A stretch of DNA of 51,495 bases from an uncultured Rubritalea sp. (GTDB taxonomy: Bacteria > Verrucomicrobiota > Verrucomicrobiia > Verrucomicrobiales > Akkermansiaceae): assembly GCA_937132085.1 (NCBI GenBank), contig CAKZNV010000084.1, forward strand, positions 1 through 51,495, read 5' to 3'. Shown in pieces: positions 31,109 through 40,206 of the stretch (position 1 is the first letter of the stretch; every line of letters begins with the position of its first letter). A program made the position numbers and the translations under genes. Under the pieces are notes generated by a model, which had not been told where the DNA came from, ran no database searches, and saw only the letters and a list, made by a program, of their open reading frames with translations.

Positions 31109-33757
31109 ATGAAGATTTTCATCACCATTGTATCTATTTTATGTTCATTGAGTTCGTTGTCGCAGGCTGTGGCGGCGAAGATAGATGGGGCTGAGATGTC
31201 TGCTAAGCTAAACAAGAAGCAAGAGGTTCAGGTTAAGGGCTGGAAGATTGTCGGGAACAAGCAGGCTCTAAAATTGTGGAAAGTGGGGGTGAAAGATGGC
31301 AAGGATGTGAATGCTTTGGCGATTGGGAGGGGTGTGATGTTAGAGACGAAGATGAGCCTCCCAGAATTGGTTGAGAAGGAACAAAAGATCAAAGGTGAAT
31401 GGTTTGGGTTATTGAGTGTGGATGCATATTCAGTAAAGGGTAGCGCTTCTATAAAGCTGGAGCTGGTGGATAAAGAAGGTAAAAAACTCTATACGCAGAA
31501 ATTTAGCACGAAACCTAGAGATGTGATGCCACGTGGCGCTATCGAAGGGCAGACTGAGAAGGGGATTAGATTGTTAGCTGCGCTGGATTCAACATTGGTA
31601 AAAGTTCTGATGGAGAAGGATGTGGTGATGAAGCTATCGTTGGACAACAGCGGGGTAGCAGTTCTTAGTGGAGTAGAGGTGAGCCGATTTCATGTGGCGC
31701 CTACTAGAAAATTAGAGAATAAACCTAATGGTCAATCTGGGCCTGACAAGGTGAATGTAGCTAGCTTGGGATTCAATCTTCTAGTGGAGCACAAGCAGAG
31801 AGCTAGTAGTGTTTACGATGTGAAGAAAGATAGTCTTGCTGCACAAGCGGGGCTTAAGAATGGCGATGTTTTAATAGGCCTGAATGGCGTGGCTCTGGAG
31901 AGAAATATTGCTGAACCCGGCTGGGCGTGGTTCGATCACGGACATGCATCTACCATGGGAAGAGCGATTCTGAGTGCTTCTGCTGGTAGTAGGAAACAAC
32001 TTAAGTTGAATGTGTTGAGGGACGGTAAGGTGAGATTTATTAACGTGAAGTTGCCGACAGTTCATTTGAGCGAAAATTTCTTCCTTAAGAAAGATGGCGA
32101 CAAACTGAAGGCGGACATGATCGACTACCTAGTCAAAAATCAGAATAAGGATGGAGGATATGGCAGTCCGGTTCGCACCACATTTGCTGCGCTATCACTT
32201 CTGTCTGAGCACGATGAAAAGTATGCTGAGCCGGTCTTTAGGGCTGTAAACTGGATGTTGAATAAGTATCCGAATGCTGAGAACTTTGGTAATTTAGGTT
32301 ATTGGTATGCGTCGTATGCAGGGATTCTGTATTGCGAATATTATCTGGCCACTGGCGATGAAAGAGTGTTGCCAAGAATCGTAGGGATCCATGACTGGGT
32401 GATGACTGGGGTGCACACGAGTAAGTGGGGGATGGCATGTCTAGGTCACGGAACTGGTGGGCTGCCATACGGGAATAAGGCGCTGATGGCTCCTGCTAGT
32501 CATTTGCTTGTGTTTGATGGATTAGCCCAGAAATGTGGAGTGAAAACTCAGCTCTGGGAAACGCTATTACCTTACATGGAGCATTGCTGGTCTGATCCGA
32601 AAAAAGGTGGGCATGGTAGCATGGGCTACAATGCTTCCTATAAGGACAAGGCTCAGTTCTGGAGCAGAACTGGTCAGAGTGCGCTAGCCTGTGCGATCCG
32701 TGGTGAGAGAAAAGATATGCAGGATGCGATGACTGGATTCATGGCGAATAATTACCCGTATTATAGAAACTCACATGCCTATGGTGAGCCGGGTGGAGCC
32801 TGGGGAATCATGAGCTTGGCCTATGCTCGTCCAGATGCTTACGCTAAGGTGATGAATGCTTACAGATGGGAATTTGCTCTGTCATGGGAGCCTGGGTTTG
32901 GCATGAGATTTAGCCAGCCACACATGGGTGCTCCGTATATGGGCACTGATGATCTAGTAAACTCAGCTTATCCTTTAGTTTTTAATGCACATAAGAAAAA
33001 TCTGTTTATTACAGGTGGTTCAGAGCTAAATTGGCTAGATGTGTCTAAGCTAGCAAAGCCTCTAACAGATGTTGTGTTACGCAGAGAAAAAGATGGTAAG
33101 GTCTGGATGGAATGCAGGGTGCCTGGAAATCCTATCCACTACACGACTGATGGCAGTGAACCGACTAAAGATTCTAAGCAATACACAAGTGCCTTTGATT
33201 TTAATAATGGCGGTGTGGTGAAAGCGGTGAGTATTCTCAATGACAAGAGTGGCAAGGTTGCTACGCGAGACTATCCTCCACACATTACTGGAATGGTCGT
33301 AGCCGCTGCATCGGGTCACGTGGATGCGAAAGAAGCGATACGAAGAGCTAGCTACAGCATCGATGGTGCTCCGTATCTAGCGTGGCATGCTGATGTGGGT
33401 GAGGGCTCTGTTGGTTATCCTCATTACGTCGTATATGATCTAGGTAAAATGGCTAGTCTGGAAGAAATTACCTTCAGCCAAGGTGGAAAAGAAGGTGGTG
33501 TTGGCAAATACAAAGTCAGCGGAGCCATTCACCCATGGACCAGACCGATCGATCTCACTGAGGGAGCCTGGACTAGTTTTGCGAAACAACGTCAGATCAA
33601 AGTAAAGAATCCTGCCAAAGTCAGATTCATCAGAGTCGATTTCATAGAGCCGCTAGATGAGGGAAAGAAGAACTTTAAAATCCTAGAGCTGAGTATGAAG
33701 TTAAATGGTGAGGAGGCTCTGAAGCCATTAACAGCTACCAAGAAAGTAAGTGATTGA
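31109..33757 (+). CDS. Large secreted multidomain protein: PDZ, alpha/alpha-toroid, CHB_HEX_C-like, discoidin-like
   Basis: I use ATG 31109 instead of the TTG at 31091; this gives 882 residues and a clean signal peptide (about 1-22). Domains, roughly: an N-terminal beta domain (25-215); a PDZ domain (220-320, with KNGDVLIGLNG); helical toroid repeats like those of prenyltransferase/squalene-cyclase folds (335-630, e.g. MIDYLVKNQNKDGGYGSPVR); a chitobiase C-terminal-like domain (about 645-725, IHYTTDGSEPTKDSKQYTSA); and a discoidin/F5-8C-like domain (730-876). The arrangement resembles the DUF6288 family of Planctomycetes and Verrucomicrobia. Likely extracytoplasmic, possibly carbohydrate related; no catalytic site is obvious. 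Confidence 0.75.
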   Translation: MKIFITIVSILCSLSSLSQAVAAKIDGAEMSAKLNKKQEVQVKGWKIVGNKQALKLWKVGVKDGKDVNALAIGRGVMLETKMSLPELVEKEQKIKGEWFGLLSVDAYSVKGSASIKLELVDKEGKKLYTQKFSTKPRDVMPRGAIEGQTEKGIRLLAALDSTLVKVLMEKDVVMKLSLDNSGVAVLSGVEVSRFHVAPTRKLENKPNGQSGPDKVNVASLGFNLLVEHKQRASSVYDVKKDSLAAQAGLKNGDVLIGLNGVALERNIAEPGWAWFDHGHASTMGRAILSASAGSRKQLKLNVLRDGKVRFINVKLPTVHLSENFFLKKDGDKLKADMIDYLVKNQNKDGGYGSPVRTTFAALSLLSEHDEKYAEPVFRAVNWMLNKYPNAENFGNLGYWYASYAGILYCEYYLATGDERVLPRIVGIHDWVMTGVHTSKWGMACLGHGTGGLPYGNKALMAPASHLLVFDGLAQKCGVKTQLWETLLPYMEHCWSDPKKGGHGSMGYNASYKDKAQFWSRTGQSALACAIRGERKDMQDAMTGFMANNYPYYRNSHAYGEPGGAWGIMSLAYARPDAYAKVMNAYRWEFALSWEPGFGMRFSQPHMGAPYMGTDDLVNSAYPLVFNAHKKNLFITGGSELNWLDVSKLAKPLTDVVLRREKDGKVWMECRVPGNPIHYTTDGSEPTKDSKQYTSAFDFNNGGVVKAVSILNDKSGKVATRDYPPHITGMVVAAASGHVDAKEAIRRASYSIDGAPYLAWHADVGEGSVGYPHYVVYDLGKMASLEEITFSQGGKEGGVGKYKVSGAIHPWTRPIDLTEGAWTSFAKQRQIKVKNPAKVRFIRVDFIEPLDEGKKNFKILELSMKLNGEEALKPLTATKKVSD

Positions 33758-33797
33758 ACTTTGGTGGTCATTGTATTTAACTAAACACACACAAACT

Positions 33798-34262
33798 ATG
33801 AAACTCATTATTGGCGTCTTACTCTGTATTTTTGTTATCTCTTGTAAGGAGAAAACTCTGGATAGCTCAGCAGGTAAAGTTGCTCAGAAGCAGCAGAATC
33901 AAATCAATGTGATTGCTCCCTACTTTAAAGATGGGGTTTGGGCATTCGATGATGAGGCGAAGGGGCTTACTAGAGAGCCGTTCGTAGCAGGGGTGCCTGA
34001 AATTATAGATAGGCTTACTGCTGATATTCCCAATGCTAGATCAGGCTTTCGATTAACTTTTTCGGATGATCCATTTCCTGACTATGAGCTGAAAGCCGTG
34101 AGAGGTGAGCCTGCTCATGGCGGATATTGGTATTCTATTGAGGGAACTGATCAGGTGGGATGGCTATGCCCAGCACTACTGCGGTATTATTCTACAGCGC
34201 CTGAGGTTATTTATGCGAAAGCGGATGCGATTGAAAATGCTATAGATAAACCTAAAAAATAA
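33798..34262 (+). CDS. Small lipoprotein, unknown
   Basis: The start at ATG 33798 gives 154 residues with a lipoprotein signal, MKLIIGVLLCIFVISCKEKT, lipid site Cys16. The mature part is polar with WAFDDEAKG and a Tyr/Trp-rich GGYWYSIEG segment. No family recognised. It starts 41 bases after the PDZ/toroid gene and may be co-transcribed with it. The stop codon lies at the edge of the hairpin that terminates the facing gene. Confidence 0.65.
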   Translation: MKLIIGVLLCIFVISCKEKTLDSSAGKVAQKQQNQINVIAPYFKDGVWAFDDEAKGLTREPFVAGVPEIIDRLTADIPNARSGFRLTFSDDPFPDYELKAVRGEPAHGGYWYSIEGTDQVGWLCPALLRYYSTAPEVIYAKADAIENAIDKPKK

Positions 34263-34290
34263 GGTCATCTAGCAAATGCCAAATGACCTT
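34261..34290 (-). terminator. Hairpin terminator for the nucleoid-associated protein gene
   Basis: Stem AAGGTCAT (34261-34268) / ATGACCTT (34283-34290) with a 14-base loop. On the minus strand it is followed by TTATTTTTTAG, so it fits termination of the gene at 34315-35364; on the plus strand the T run is missing. It overlaps the end of the lipoprotein gene. Confidence 0.7.
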
Positions 34291-34314
34291 ATGATAAATC
34301 TAAAATGCTAAATT

Positions 34315-35364
34315 CTACAACTCTTCGTGGTAGTAGACTTTGACGTATTTCATTTTCATTTCTTCGTCGTAGCCGCGTTCTAGGATGTCGGATTCGCGTT
34401 CTACGAAGTCTGGTGTGAAGCGCATGATGACTCCAGTGTCTAGCTTGAGGACGCCTTTGATCTTGCTGCCAGCACGCTTGGCTTGTTGCTTAGAGATGGT
34501 GAATTTGTCTTCGAGTGCTTCGCCGTCTTCATCAGTGAACTGATTCTTGAAGGTCTTAAAGTTTTCTACGAGGCTAGGCTCTTTGAGGACTTCTTCTTGG
34601 AAGTGCTCTACGTCGAACTCGTCACGCTCAGCCATGTAGGTGAGGGCGTCGTTGGCAACACGGTAGCGTTCTTCCGTAGGGACGTCTCCTGGGAGTCCGT
34701 CTTCTGCGAATGATACGCACATCTCTGCATACTTCTTAGTTTTGAAATCGTTGTCCTTCTTGGCTCTAGCTCCTAAGAAATCACGCACCCAGAAGTTAGC
34801 GTCTGCACCTGCTTTATCGAAGGTGTAAACGACGTTTCCTTGTTCACGTCCGCTGTTGAGGATGAGGCAGCCTTTGTCGATCTTCTCAGGGTAAATACCA
34901 TTGTGAGTAGTGAGGTGGAGGTCGCCGTCTTTGTCAGAGATTTCTAGGAATGGGAAGAGACTCTCAGACTTCACGATAGAGATAGCTGAGACAGCTTTGC
35001 CATCGAGCTGGATGCCCTCGATGTAAGCTATACAGAGGTCGCCGGATTTAATGTTAGGGTGCTTAGTCTGATCGTAGAGGTGTCTTGCGATCTTGCGTCC
35101 ATAGGTGAGGAAGCGCTCTTGCTGGTCAAAGATAGTGCATGCGTAGCTGTGCATTTCGTTGAGCTCGAGGTTCGATGAATGGTGGAAGCAATAGGGGTCG
35201 AGATTTCTGAATGGCTTCGTGAATGCTAGCGTGAGCATGTCCTTATCATCTTCAGTGAAGCTACAGAGTTCCTTGGATGTCTTGAGCGATTCTCCACGTT
35301 GTGGGTTACCTACTTTAGCGAGTGCGAGTGCCGTGATGCTGGCTTTGTTGAAATTGACTGTCAT
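34315..35364 (-). CDS. Nucleoid-associated protein, NdpA/YejK-like
   Basis: A 349-residue cytoplasmic protein of the 37-kDa nucleoid-associated family (PF04245). Typical features are the N-terminal NKASITALALAKVGNPQRGE, the Asp/Tyr-rich middle segment with HSSNLELNEMHSYA, the GREQGNVVYTFDKAGADANFWVRDFLGAR segment, and the DVEHFQEEV...FTISKQQAKRA region. Family members bind DNA or associate with the nucleoid; their exact task is poorly known. It is a single gene with its own terminator, 20 bases downstream of the YdcF-like gene, so possibly an operon with it. Confidence 0.85.
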   Translation of the reverse strand: MTVNFNKASITALALAKVGNPQRGESLKTSKELCSFTEDDKDMLTLAFTKPFRNLDPYCFHHSSNLELNEMHSYACTIFDQQERFLTYGRKIARHLYDQTKHPNIKSGDLCIAYIEGIQLDGKAVSAISIVKSESLFPFLEISDKDGDLHLTTHNGIYPEKIDKGCLILNSGREQGNVVYTFDKAGADANFWVRDFLGARAKKDNDFKTKKYAEMCVSFAEDGLPGDVPTEERYRVANDALTYMAERDEFDVEHFQEEVLKEPSLVENFKTFKNQFTDEDGEALEDKFTISKQQAKRAGSKIKGVLKLDTGVIMRFTPDFVERESDILERGYDEEMKMKYVKVYYHEEL

Positions 35365-35384
35365 GATGTGTGTGTGTTAAAATT

Positions 35385-36029
35385 TTAGCTAAATCTCCAG
35401 AGGTGAATGTAGAGGAATTCTTTCCAGATGAAATTGAAAATACTCTTATTGGATGTGTAAAGTGAAGTAGTGGTGGCGGAGGGTTTTACTGAGAGTTCGT
35501 AGTGCTCGGCGATAGCACAAGCTCGTTTCAGGTGCCATGGATCACTGACGATGAGAGCGGTCTCGCTCCGGTCATGCATGAGAAGTTTGGCCTCGAGGAT
35601 GTTTTCTTTAGTCGTGAGTGATTTTGTCTCAATAAAGATATGCTCTCTAGGGATGCCACGGTCGACACAATACTGCATGGCTACTTCTGATTCAGCAAAG
35701 GCGGCTCCTTCACCGAAGCCACCAGTGAGGATGATGCTATTCACTCTGCCTGATTCGTAGAGTTTGATCGCGTGATTGATTCTAGCTTTAAAGACAGGCG
35801 ATGGCTTATTATGCCAAGCTGCAGCCCCTAGGACGATGGCGCAATCCGCTTTAGATCCATCATCTGAGTGTCCGAAGCGGTCGATATCCCACATTTGCCA
35901 AGCGGAGTAGAGAGCTAAGATGACTAGAGTGATCAGTCCGCGCTTCATCCATCGGCGCAGGCGGCTACGCTTATTGGTGGATGTTTCTGATGGAGCATTC
36001 TTAGACAAGGGAGGCGGATAATACTGCAA
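35385..36029 (-). CDS. YdcF/SanA-like DUF218 membrane protein
   Basis: A 214-residue protein with a basic N-terminus, one membrane helix (about 33-45) and a DUF218 domain starting KADCAIVLGAAAW (61-73), followed by SPVFKARINHAIKLYESG, ILTGGFGEG, AESEVAMQYCVDRGIPREHIFIETKSLTTKENI and the SDPWHLKRA segment. Relatives SanA and ElyC act in envelope and peptidoglycan integrity; this protein would face the periplasm. The longest frame begins at TTG 36029; ATG 35948 just before the helix is an equally possible start. Confidence 0.85.
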   Translation of the reverse strand: MQYYPPPLSKNAPSETSTNKRSRLRRWMKRGLITLVILALYSAWQMWDIDRFGHSDDGSKADCAIVLGAAAWHNKPSPVFKARINHAIKLYESGRVNSIILTGGFGEGAAFAESEVAMQYCVDRGIPREHIFIETKSLTTKENILEAKLLMHDRSETALIVSDPWHLKRACAIAEHYELSVKPSATTTSLYTSNKSIFNFIWKEFLYIHLWRFS

Positions 36030-36137
36030 GTTGATGGTTATTCAACTCCAATTCATCGTATTCTTAGATCTGAGGTGAGAAGAAATTTCTCTGAAGACGT
36101 GGTTTTTTCTTGGAGGCAATACTCAGTAAGCTATGTA

Positions 36138-37055
36138 ATGAATCAGATGCACATTCACGATATTTTAAAATCTTCAGAACCAACATTCTCATTCGAGTTT
36201 TTCCCTCCTAGGTCGGAGCAAGCTGCGAATGATCTGTATGATGTTATTTCTGAGCTAGGTCGGTTTAATCCATCATTGGTCTCAGTGACCTATGGAGCGG
36301 GTGGAGCGACTCGTGAGCTAACGCATGATCTAGTGATCCGTATTAAAGAAACGATGCATGTGCCACCTGTGCCGCATCTCACCTGTATTGGTCATACTGA
36401 GGCAGAGATAGATGAAATTCTAGTGCGCTATGCAGAAGCTGGCGTAGGGAATATCCTAGCTCTCCGTGGTGATCCTCCGAGAGATCAGCCAGACTATGAT
36501 CGCTCCAATGACGACTTTAAGTATGCTTCTGAGCTAGTGACATTCATTAAGAAGTTTAACGAATCAGGCAGACACCCAGATCCACGAGGCTTCGGTATCG
36601 GAGTGGCTGGTTTCCCAGAAGGCCACCCTGCGACTCCTAACAGAGTGAAGGAAATGGAATTTCTCAGGGAGAAGGTGGATGCAGGTGCTGACTATATTTG
36701 CACTCAGATGTTTTTCGATAACCACGATTTTTTCGACTATCGTGAACGCTGTGAACTAGCTGGGATTACGATTCCAATCATCGCAGGTATCATGCCGGTG
36801 ACATCGCTCAAAGGAATGAACTTTATGGCAGGACTCGCTGAAGGTGCTCACTATCCAGCTAAGCTAATGCGTGCTCTTCAGCGTGTTGCAGGTGATGAGG
36901 CAGCAGTAGAGAGAGTGGGGATTCACTATTCATCTCAGCAGTGTTTGGAGCTTATTGACGCCGGTGTAGCAGGGATTCATTTCTATACTTTGAATAAAAG
37001 TAAGGCTACAATGGAAATTTATTCAAATTTAGGCTTGTCAATTTCTCAGAGCTAG
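36138..37055 (+). CDS. metF: 5,10-methylenetetrahydrofolate reductase MetF
   Basis: FAD enzyme that makes 5-methyltetrahydrofolate for methionine synthesis. I start at ATG 36138 (MNQMHIHDILK), as the GTG at 36075 adds a non-family leader; the product is 305 residues. Family motifs are SFEFFPPRSEQA, VSVTYGAGGATRE, HLTCIGHT, NILALRGDPPRD, FGIGVAGFPEGHP, the QMFFDNHDFFDY motif and a C-terminal GIHFYTLNKS. It stands alone with a tRNA gene 72 bases downstream. Confidence 0.93.
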   Translation: MNQMHIHDILKSSEPTFSFEFFPPRSEQAANDLYDVISELGRFNPSLVSVTYGAGGATRELTHDLVIRIKETMHVPPVPHLTCIGHTEAEIDEILVRYAEAGVGNILALRGDPPRDQPDYDRSNDDFKYASELVTFIKKFNESGRHPDPRGFGIGVAGFPEGHPATPNRVKEMEFLREKVDAGADYICTQMFFDNHDFFDYRERCELAGITIPIIAGIMPVTSLKGMNFMAGLAEGAHYPAKLMRALQRVAGDEAAVERVGIHYSSQQCLELIDAGVAGIHFYTLNKSKATMEIYSNLGLSISQS

Positions 37056-37127
37056 CTTAATACTCCCAGCGAAGCGGCTAAGGAAACTCACTGAGTGACT
37101 GAAGAGCTTCAAGCCACAAGTAAAGAA

Positions 37128-37201
37128 GCGGGTATAGCATAGTGGTAATGCACCAGCCTTCCAAGCTGAGTAGGAGAGTTCGATTCTCTCTACCCGCTCC
37201 A
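37128..37201 (+). tRNA. tRNA-Gly (anticodon UCC)
   Basis: A full cloverleaf: acceptor stem GCGGGTA/TACCCGC, D arm with AGTGGTAAT, anticodon loop CTTCCAA giving anticodon UCC (reads GGA/GGG), T arm with GTTCGATTC. The 3' CCA is encoded. Terminated by a hairpin 19 bases downstream. Confidence 0.95.
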
Positions 37202-37219
37202 CTTCTTACTTAATTCGCC

Positions 37220-37247
37220 AGCCAGCTTTTAGCTCGCTGGCTTTTTT
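37220..37247 (+). terminator. Intrinsic terminator after tRNA-Gly
   Basis: Stem AGCCAGC (37220-37226) / GCTGGCT (37236-37242) with a 9-base loop, followed by a run of T to 37247. A textbook rho-independent terminator for the tRNA transcript. Confidence 0.9.
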
Positions 37248-37369
37248 GTGTCTTCATTCCTTTTTTGGAAAAAGGTTTTTTAGTTTTTTAGGTGTTAGGT
37301 TTTATAGCTCCATGCTTTCTTAGATAATGGCTTGTTTCGTGTGTGGGAGCTGTTAGAAATGTGGAGCCA

Positions 37370-38326
37370 ATGAATGTCATTATCGCCAGCCCTTATGCCA
37401 CGGACTCTCTGAATGGGAATACTGTGACTTCGCTGCGCATTGCTCGCTTACTAGAAGGAGCGGGGCATTCTGTGCAGATCATGCAGTCGTCTGAGATCTC
37501 GGCAGAGTCAGTGAAGACGAATGACGCCATGATCGCTCTACATGCTAAGAAGAGTGCGGGAGCGGCGCAGACATATTACGAAAATCATCCTGATGGTAAG
37601 CTTATCGTGTTTCTTACTGGGACAGACCTGTATGAAGATCTGCCAAACGGATGCCCTGAGTGTCTGGCTACGATGGATTCAGCAGATGCTCTAGTCGTGT
37701 CGCAATCAGCATCATTAGACTCGATTCCAGAAGAGTTCATCTCTAAAGCTCACGTGGTCTATAAGAGTATCGTGATGCCTGAACTAGCTGCTGATGTTGA
37801 GTTTGATGCCAATTTGTTTACAGTAGTAGGACATCTGAGGGCGGTGAAGCAGCCATTTATGATCGTGGAGGCTATGAAGCTATTAGGTGAATCTGTTAGA
37901 GTGAAGTCACTGGGGGGAGAGTTCGATGCTGGTAGTGCTGAGATAGCGAATGCTTATTCTCAGAATGATGCTCGATATGAATGGCTGGGTGAGTGTGACT
38001 ACGTAGAGGCTCTAAGCTGGATGCAGAGATCGGTAGCTACAGTGAATACGAGTTTGTCAGAAGGTGGAGCTAATTCCGTGGGGGAGTCTATCATGCTCGG
38101 AGTTCCAGTATTGGCTTCTAGAATTGAAGGTAATGTTGGGATGTTGGGGGACAGTTATAGTGGTTATTTCGCTGTAGATCAGCCTAGTGAACTAGCTAGC
38201 TTGATGCTGAGGGTGATGGAGGATGAGAAATTCTTGAATCAGCTGAAAACTGAAATTTTAGAGAGACAAGGCCACTTTGTTGCTGAGCGTGAACTAGAAG
38301 GCTGGTTGAATTTGTTAAAGAATTAA
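37370..38326 (+). CDS. SenB-type glycosyltransferase, TIGR04348 family
   Basis: I start at ATG 37370 (MNVIIASPYATDSLNGNTVTS), with GGAG (37362-37365) just upstream, rather than GTG 37343; 318 residues. It is a GT4-like (GT-B fold) enzyme of TIGR04348, the family that includes the selenosugar synthase SenB of selenoneine biosynthesis, which joins selenium from selenophosphate to a UDP-sugar. Family marks are GNTVTSLRIARLL, ALHAKKSA, LTGTDLYEDLP, VVGHLRAVKQP, YEWLGE, LSEGGANSVGESI and LGVPVLASRIEGNVGMLG. SenA (sulfoxide synthase) and SenC/SelD are not in the window, so the selenium role is inferred from family only. menA follows after 6 bases. Confidence 0.75.
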   Translation: MNVIIASPYATDSLNGNTVTSLRIARLLEGAGHSVQIMQSSEISAESVKTNDAMIALHAKKSAGAAQTYYENHPDGKLIVFLTGTDLYEDLPNGCPECLATMDSADALVVSQSASLDSIPEEFISKAHVVYKSIVMPELAADVEFDANLFTVVGHLRAVKQPFMIVEAMKLLGESVRVKSLGGEFDAGSAEIANAYSQNDARYEWLGECDYVEALSWMQRSVATVNTSLSEGGANSVGESIMLGVPVLASRIEGNVGMLGDSYSGYFAVDQPSELASLMLRVMEDEKFLNQLKTEILERQGHFVAERELEGWLNLLKN

Positions 38327-38332
38327 ACTAAG

Positions 38333-39208
38333 ATGAATATAAAATCTTATATCATGGCTGCTAGGCCTAAGACGTTACCAGCGGCGATTGTTCCGGTTTG
38401 GTTGGGTTGTGTGCTGGCGTATTATCTGACTGGTGTGTTCGATGCGTGGCTAGCGTTTTATACAGTGATGGGTGCTGTCTGGATTCAGATAGGGACGAAT
38501 TTTTTTAACGACGCGATTGACTCTGATAAAGGAGCAGATACTGAGAAGAGACTAGGGCCTGTTAGAGCGACAGCTAGCGGATTGCTTTCTAGAAATGTAG
38601 TGTATGGTTCCGCTGTAGTTTGTTTGTTGATCGCTGCTATATTTGGCTGGTTATTATTCGAGGCGAGAGGCTGGACGATGGTTGCGATAGGAATTCCTTC
38701 GCTCTATCTTTGTTATGGATACACGGGGGGACCTTGGCCGCTGGCGTATCGTGGGCTAGGTGAATTGTTCGTAGTGCTATTCTTCGGACTACTAGCGGTG
38801 ATGGGAACTGTCTTTGTTCAGACTGGTCAGTGGATGTGGGAGGCTGGACTGCTAGGTCTGCAAGCAGGATTGCTATCTGCGGTATTAATTTCTATCAATA
38901 ACCTACGTGATCGTGAGGAAGATACTGGGAATGATAAGCGCACGATGGCAGTGAAATTCGGTGAACCCATTGCCAAGAAATTTATCTTACTAGAGATCTT
39001 TCTTCCCGCGTTGCTCGGTATCGTTTGGATCTGGCGAGGAGATTGGCAGCTTGCTATCTGGGTGCTGCCTTACCTTCTACTAGGTGTGCTCATTTCTAGA
39101 GGAGTGATGAGCAATGTGCCGGGCAAGATCTACAACAAGTATCTAGCTCTTGGTGGTCTTCAGCTGATTGTCTTTGGTGTTTTATTCCACCTAGGGGCTA
39201 GTTGTTAG
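38333..39208 (+). CDS. menA: 1,4-dihydroxy-2-naphthoate polyprenyltransferase MenA
   Basis: UbiA-family membrane enzyme of 291 residues attaching a polyprenyl chain in menaquinone synthesis. The N-terminal AARPKTLPAAIVPVWLG and the two Asp-rich motifs, NFFNDAIDSDKGAD and NLRDREEDTGNDKRTMA, are the MenA signature and bind magnesium diphosphate. About eight membrane helices. It is tightly linked to the glycosyltransferase gene upstream (6 bases), though a shared function is not clear. Its 3' end overlaps the convergent PEP-CTERM gene by 4 bases. Confidence 0.9.
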   Translation: MNIKSYIMAARPKTLPAAIVPVWLGCVLAYYLTGVFDAWLAFYTVMGAVWIQIGTNFFNDAIDSDKGADTEKRLGPVRATASGLLSRNVVYGSAVVCLLIAAIFGWLLFEARGWTMVAIGIPSLYLCYGYTGGPWPLAYRGLGELFVVLFFGLLAVMGTVFVQTGQWMWEAGLLGLQAGLLSAVLISINNLRDREEDTGNDKRTMAVKFGEPIAKKFILLEIFLPALLGIVWIWRGDWQLAIWVLPYLLLGVLISRGVMSNVPGKIYNKYLALGGLQLIVFGVLFHLGASC

Positions 39209-40206
39209 CGTCTTCTTACGAATGCCGCCATGCATGCTGCGAGCGCTCCTAATAGAGTTGTGCTCGGTTCAGGAGTTGGCGTTGGGATGAATTGAGTGAA
39301 CTCAGGGTCCCAGTCAAAGTTTGCTGCTGAAGTCGGTAGGTTAGAGTCATTGATTGAATAACCAAAGGCTGGACGTAATACAGAGAGATCACTAAATGGG
39401 TTATTTAGAACAATGTTCGAGCTGACTAGTATTCTTGAACCAGTCACGACGTCGTCTTTAGATTTACCAGAAATACTGAGCCCAATGACATTGCTTTCCA
39501 ATCTGATTTTTCCGTCTCCAATATTGGTGTAGATCAGGTTGAGCAGATGGCTCTCTCCAGCTCCGAAGTAGATGCGGTCTAGAAGTCCGTTGGATAAAAT
39601 GATTGCTTCCGGACTAGTGTCCCAAGTTCCGTCAGTAGGATTAGAGTCGAGGCCATCTTGGTTGAAAATACCGAGATCATAGCTGATGCCGTCTGTCTTA
39701 GTGGCGTATTGTAAGAAGTCTGCTGCTACTACAAGACTTTCGTTTCCGGTTGAACCTAGCAGGCTAGCGTTGTTGCTGAGTCCGAATTGATACAGGTGAC
39801 CGCTTCCGCCACTGTCGATCTGAGATCCTAATGCGTGATACACTGTGTTGATCGTTGCTCTACTGCCTTTTTTAGAGAGGTCAAACACAGCGTTTGGATC
39901 CGTTCTTGTGTAGGCTCCGACCGTTCTAAAAGCTCGCATCATTCCACTAATACCATCGTATGGACCTTCCACAAAGTTCTGCTCAGCACCGTAGCTACTG
40001 GAGTGACCCTCTGGAACTTGGCCTATCAAAGAGTGTGCTCTAGTATAGGTGCCTCCACTCGTGTCCTCTAATCCTGCCCCCCATTCAGCTTCTTCATCTG
40101 TGATAGACCAATCATAAAAGCTCTGCGCTATGCTACTCTGGCTTAAGACTGAAAATATGGCTACACTACATAGTCCACTCGTAATCAAATTGGGGAATGA
40201 TTTCAT
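39205..40206 (-). CDS. PEP-CTERM sorting-domain exported protein
   Basis: A 333-residue exported protein with a signal peptide (about 1-27), a beta-rich middle (jelly-roll-like, no catalytic motif) and a C-terminal sorting tail: PTPEPSTTLLG, a hydrophobic helix, then VRRR. The PEP-CTERM/exosortase system cleaves such proteins and places them at the cell surface or in exopolysaccharide. No exosortase is in this window. The last four bases overlap the end of menA. The substrate or binding role is unknown. Confidence 0.85.
   Translation of the reverse strand: MKSFPNLITSGLCSVAIFSVLSQSSIAQSFYDWSITDEEAEWGAGLEDTSGGTYTRAHSLIGQVPEGHSSSYGAEQNFVEGPYDGISGMMRAFRTVGAYTRTDPNAVFDLSKKGSRATINTVYHALGSQIDSGGSGHLYQFGLSNNASLLGSTGNESLVVAADFLQYATKTDGISYDLGIFNQDGLDSNPTDGTWDTSPEAIILSNGLLDRIYFGAGESHLLNLIYTNIGDGKIRLESNVIGLSISGKSKDDVVTGSRILVSSNIVLNNPFSDLSVLRPAFGYSINDSNLPTSAANFDWDPEFTQFIPTPTPEPSTTLLGALAACMAAFVRRR

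Noticed and set aside
36030-36137. SAM-type riboswitch upstream of metF
   Set aside because: The leader is only about 108 bases and shows no terminator hairpin or recognisable SAM-riboswitch core.
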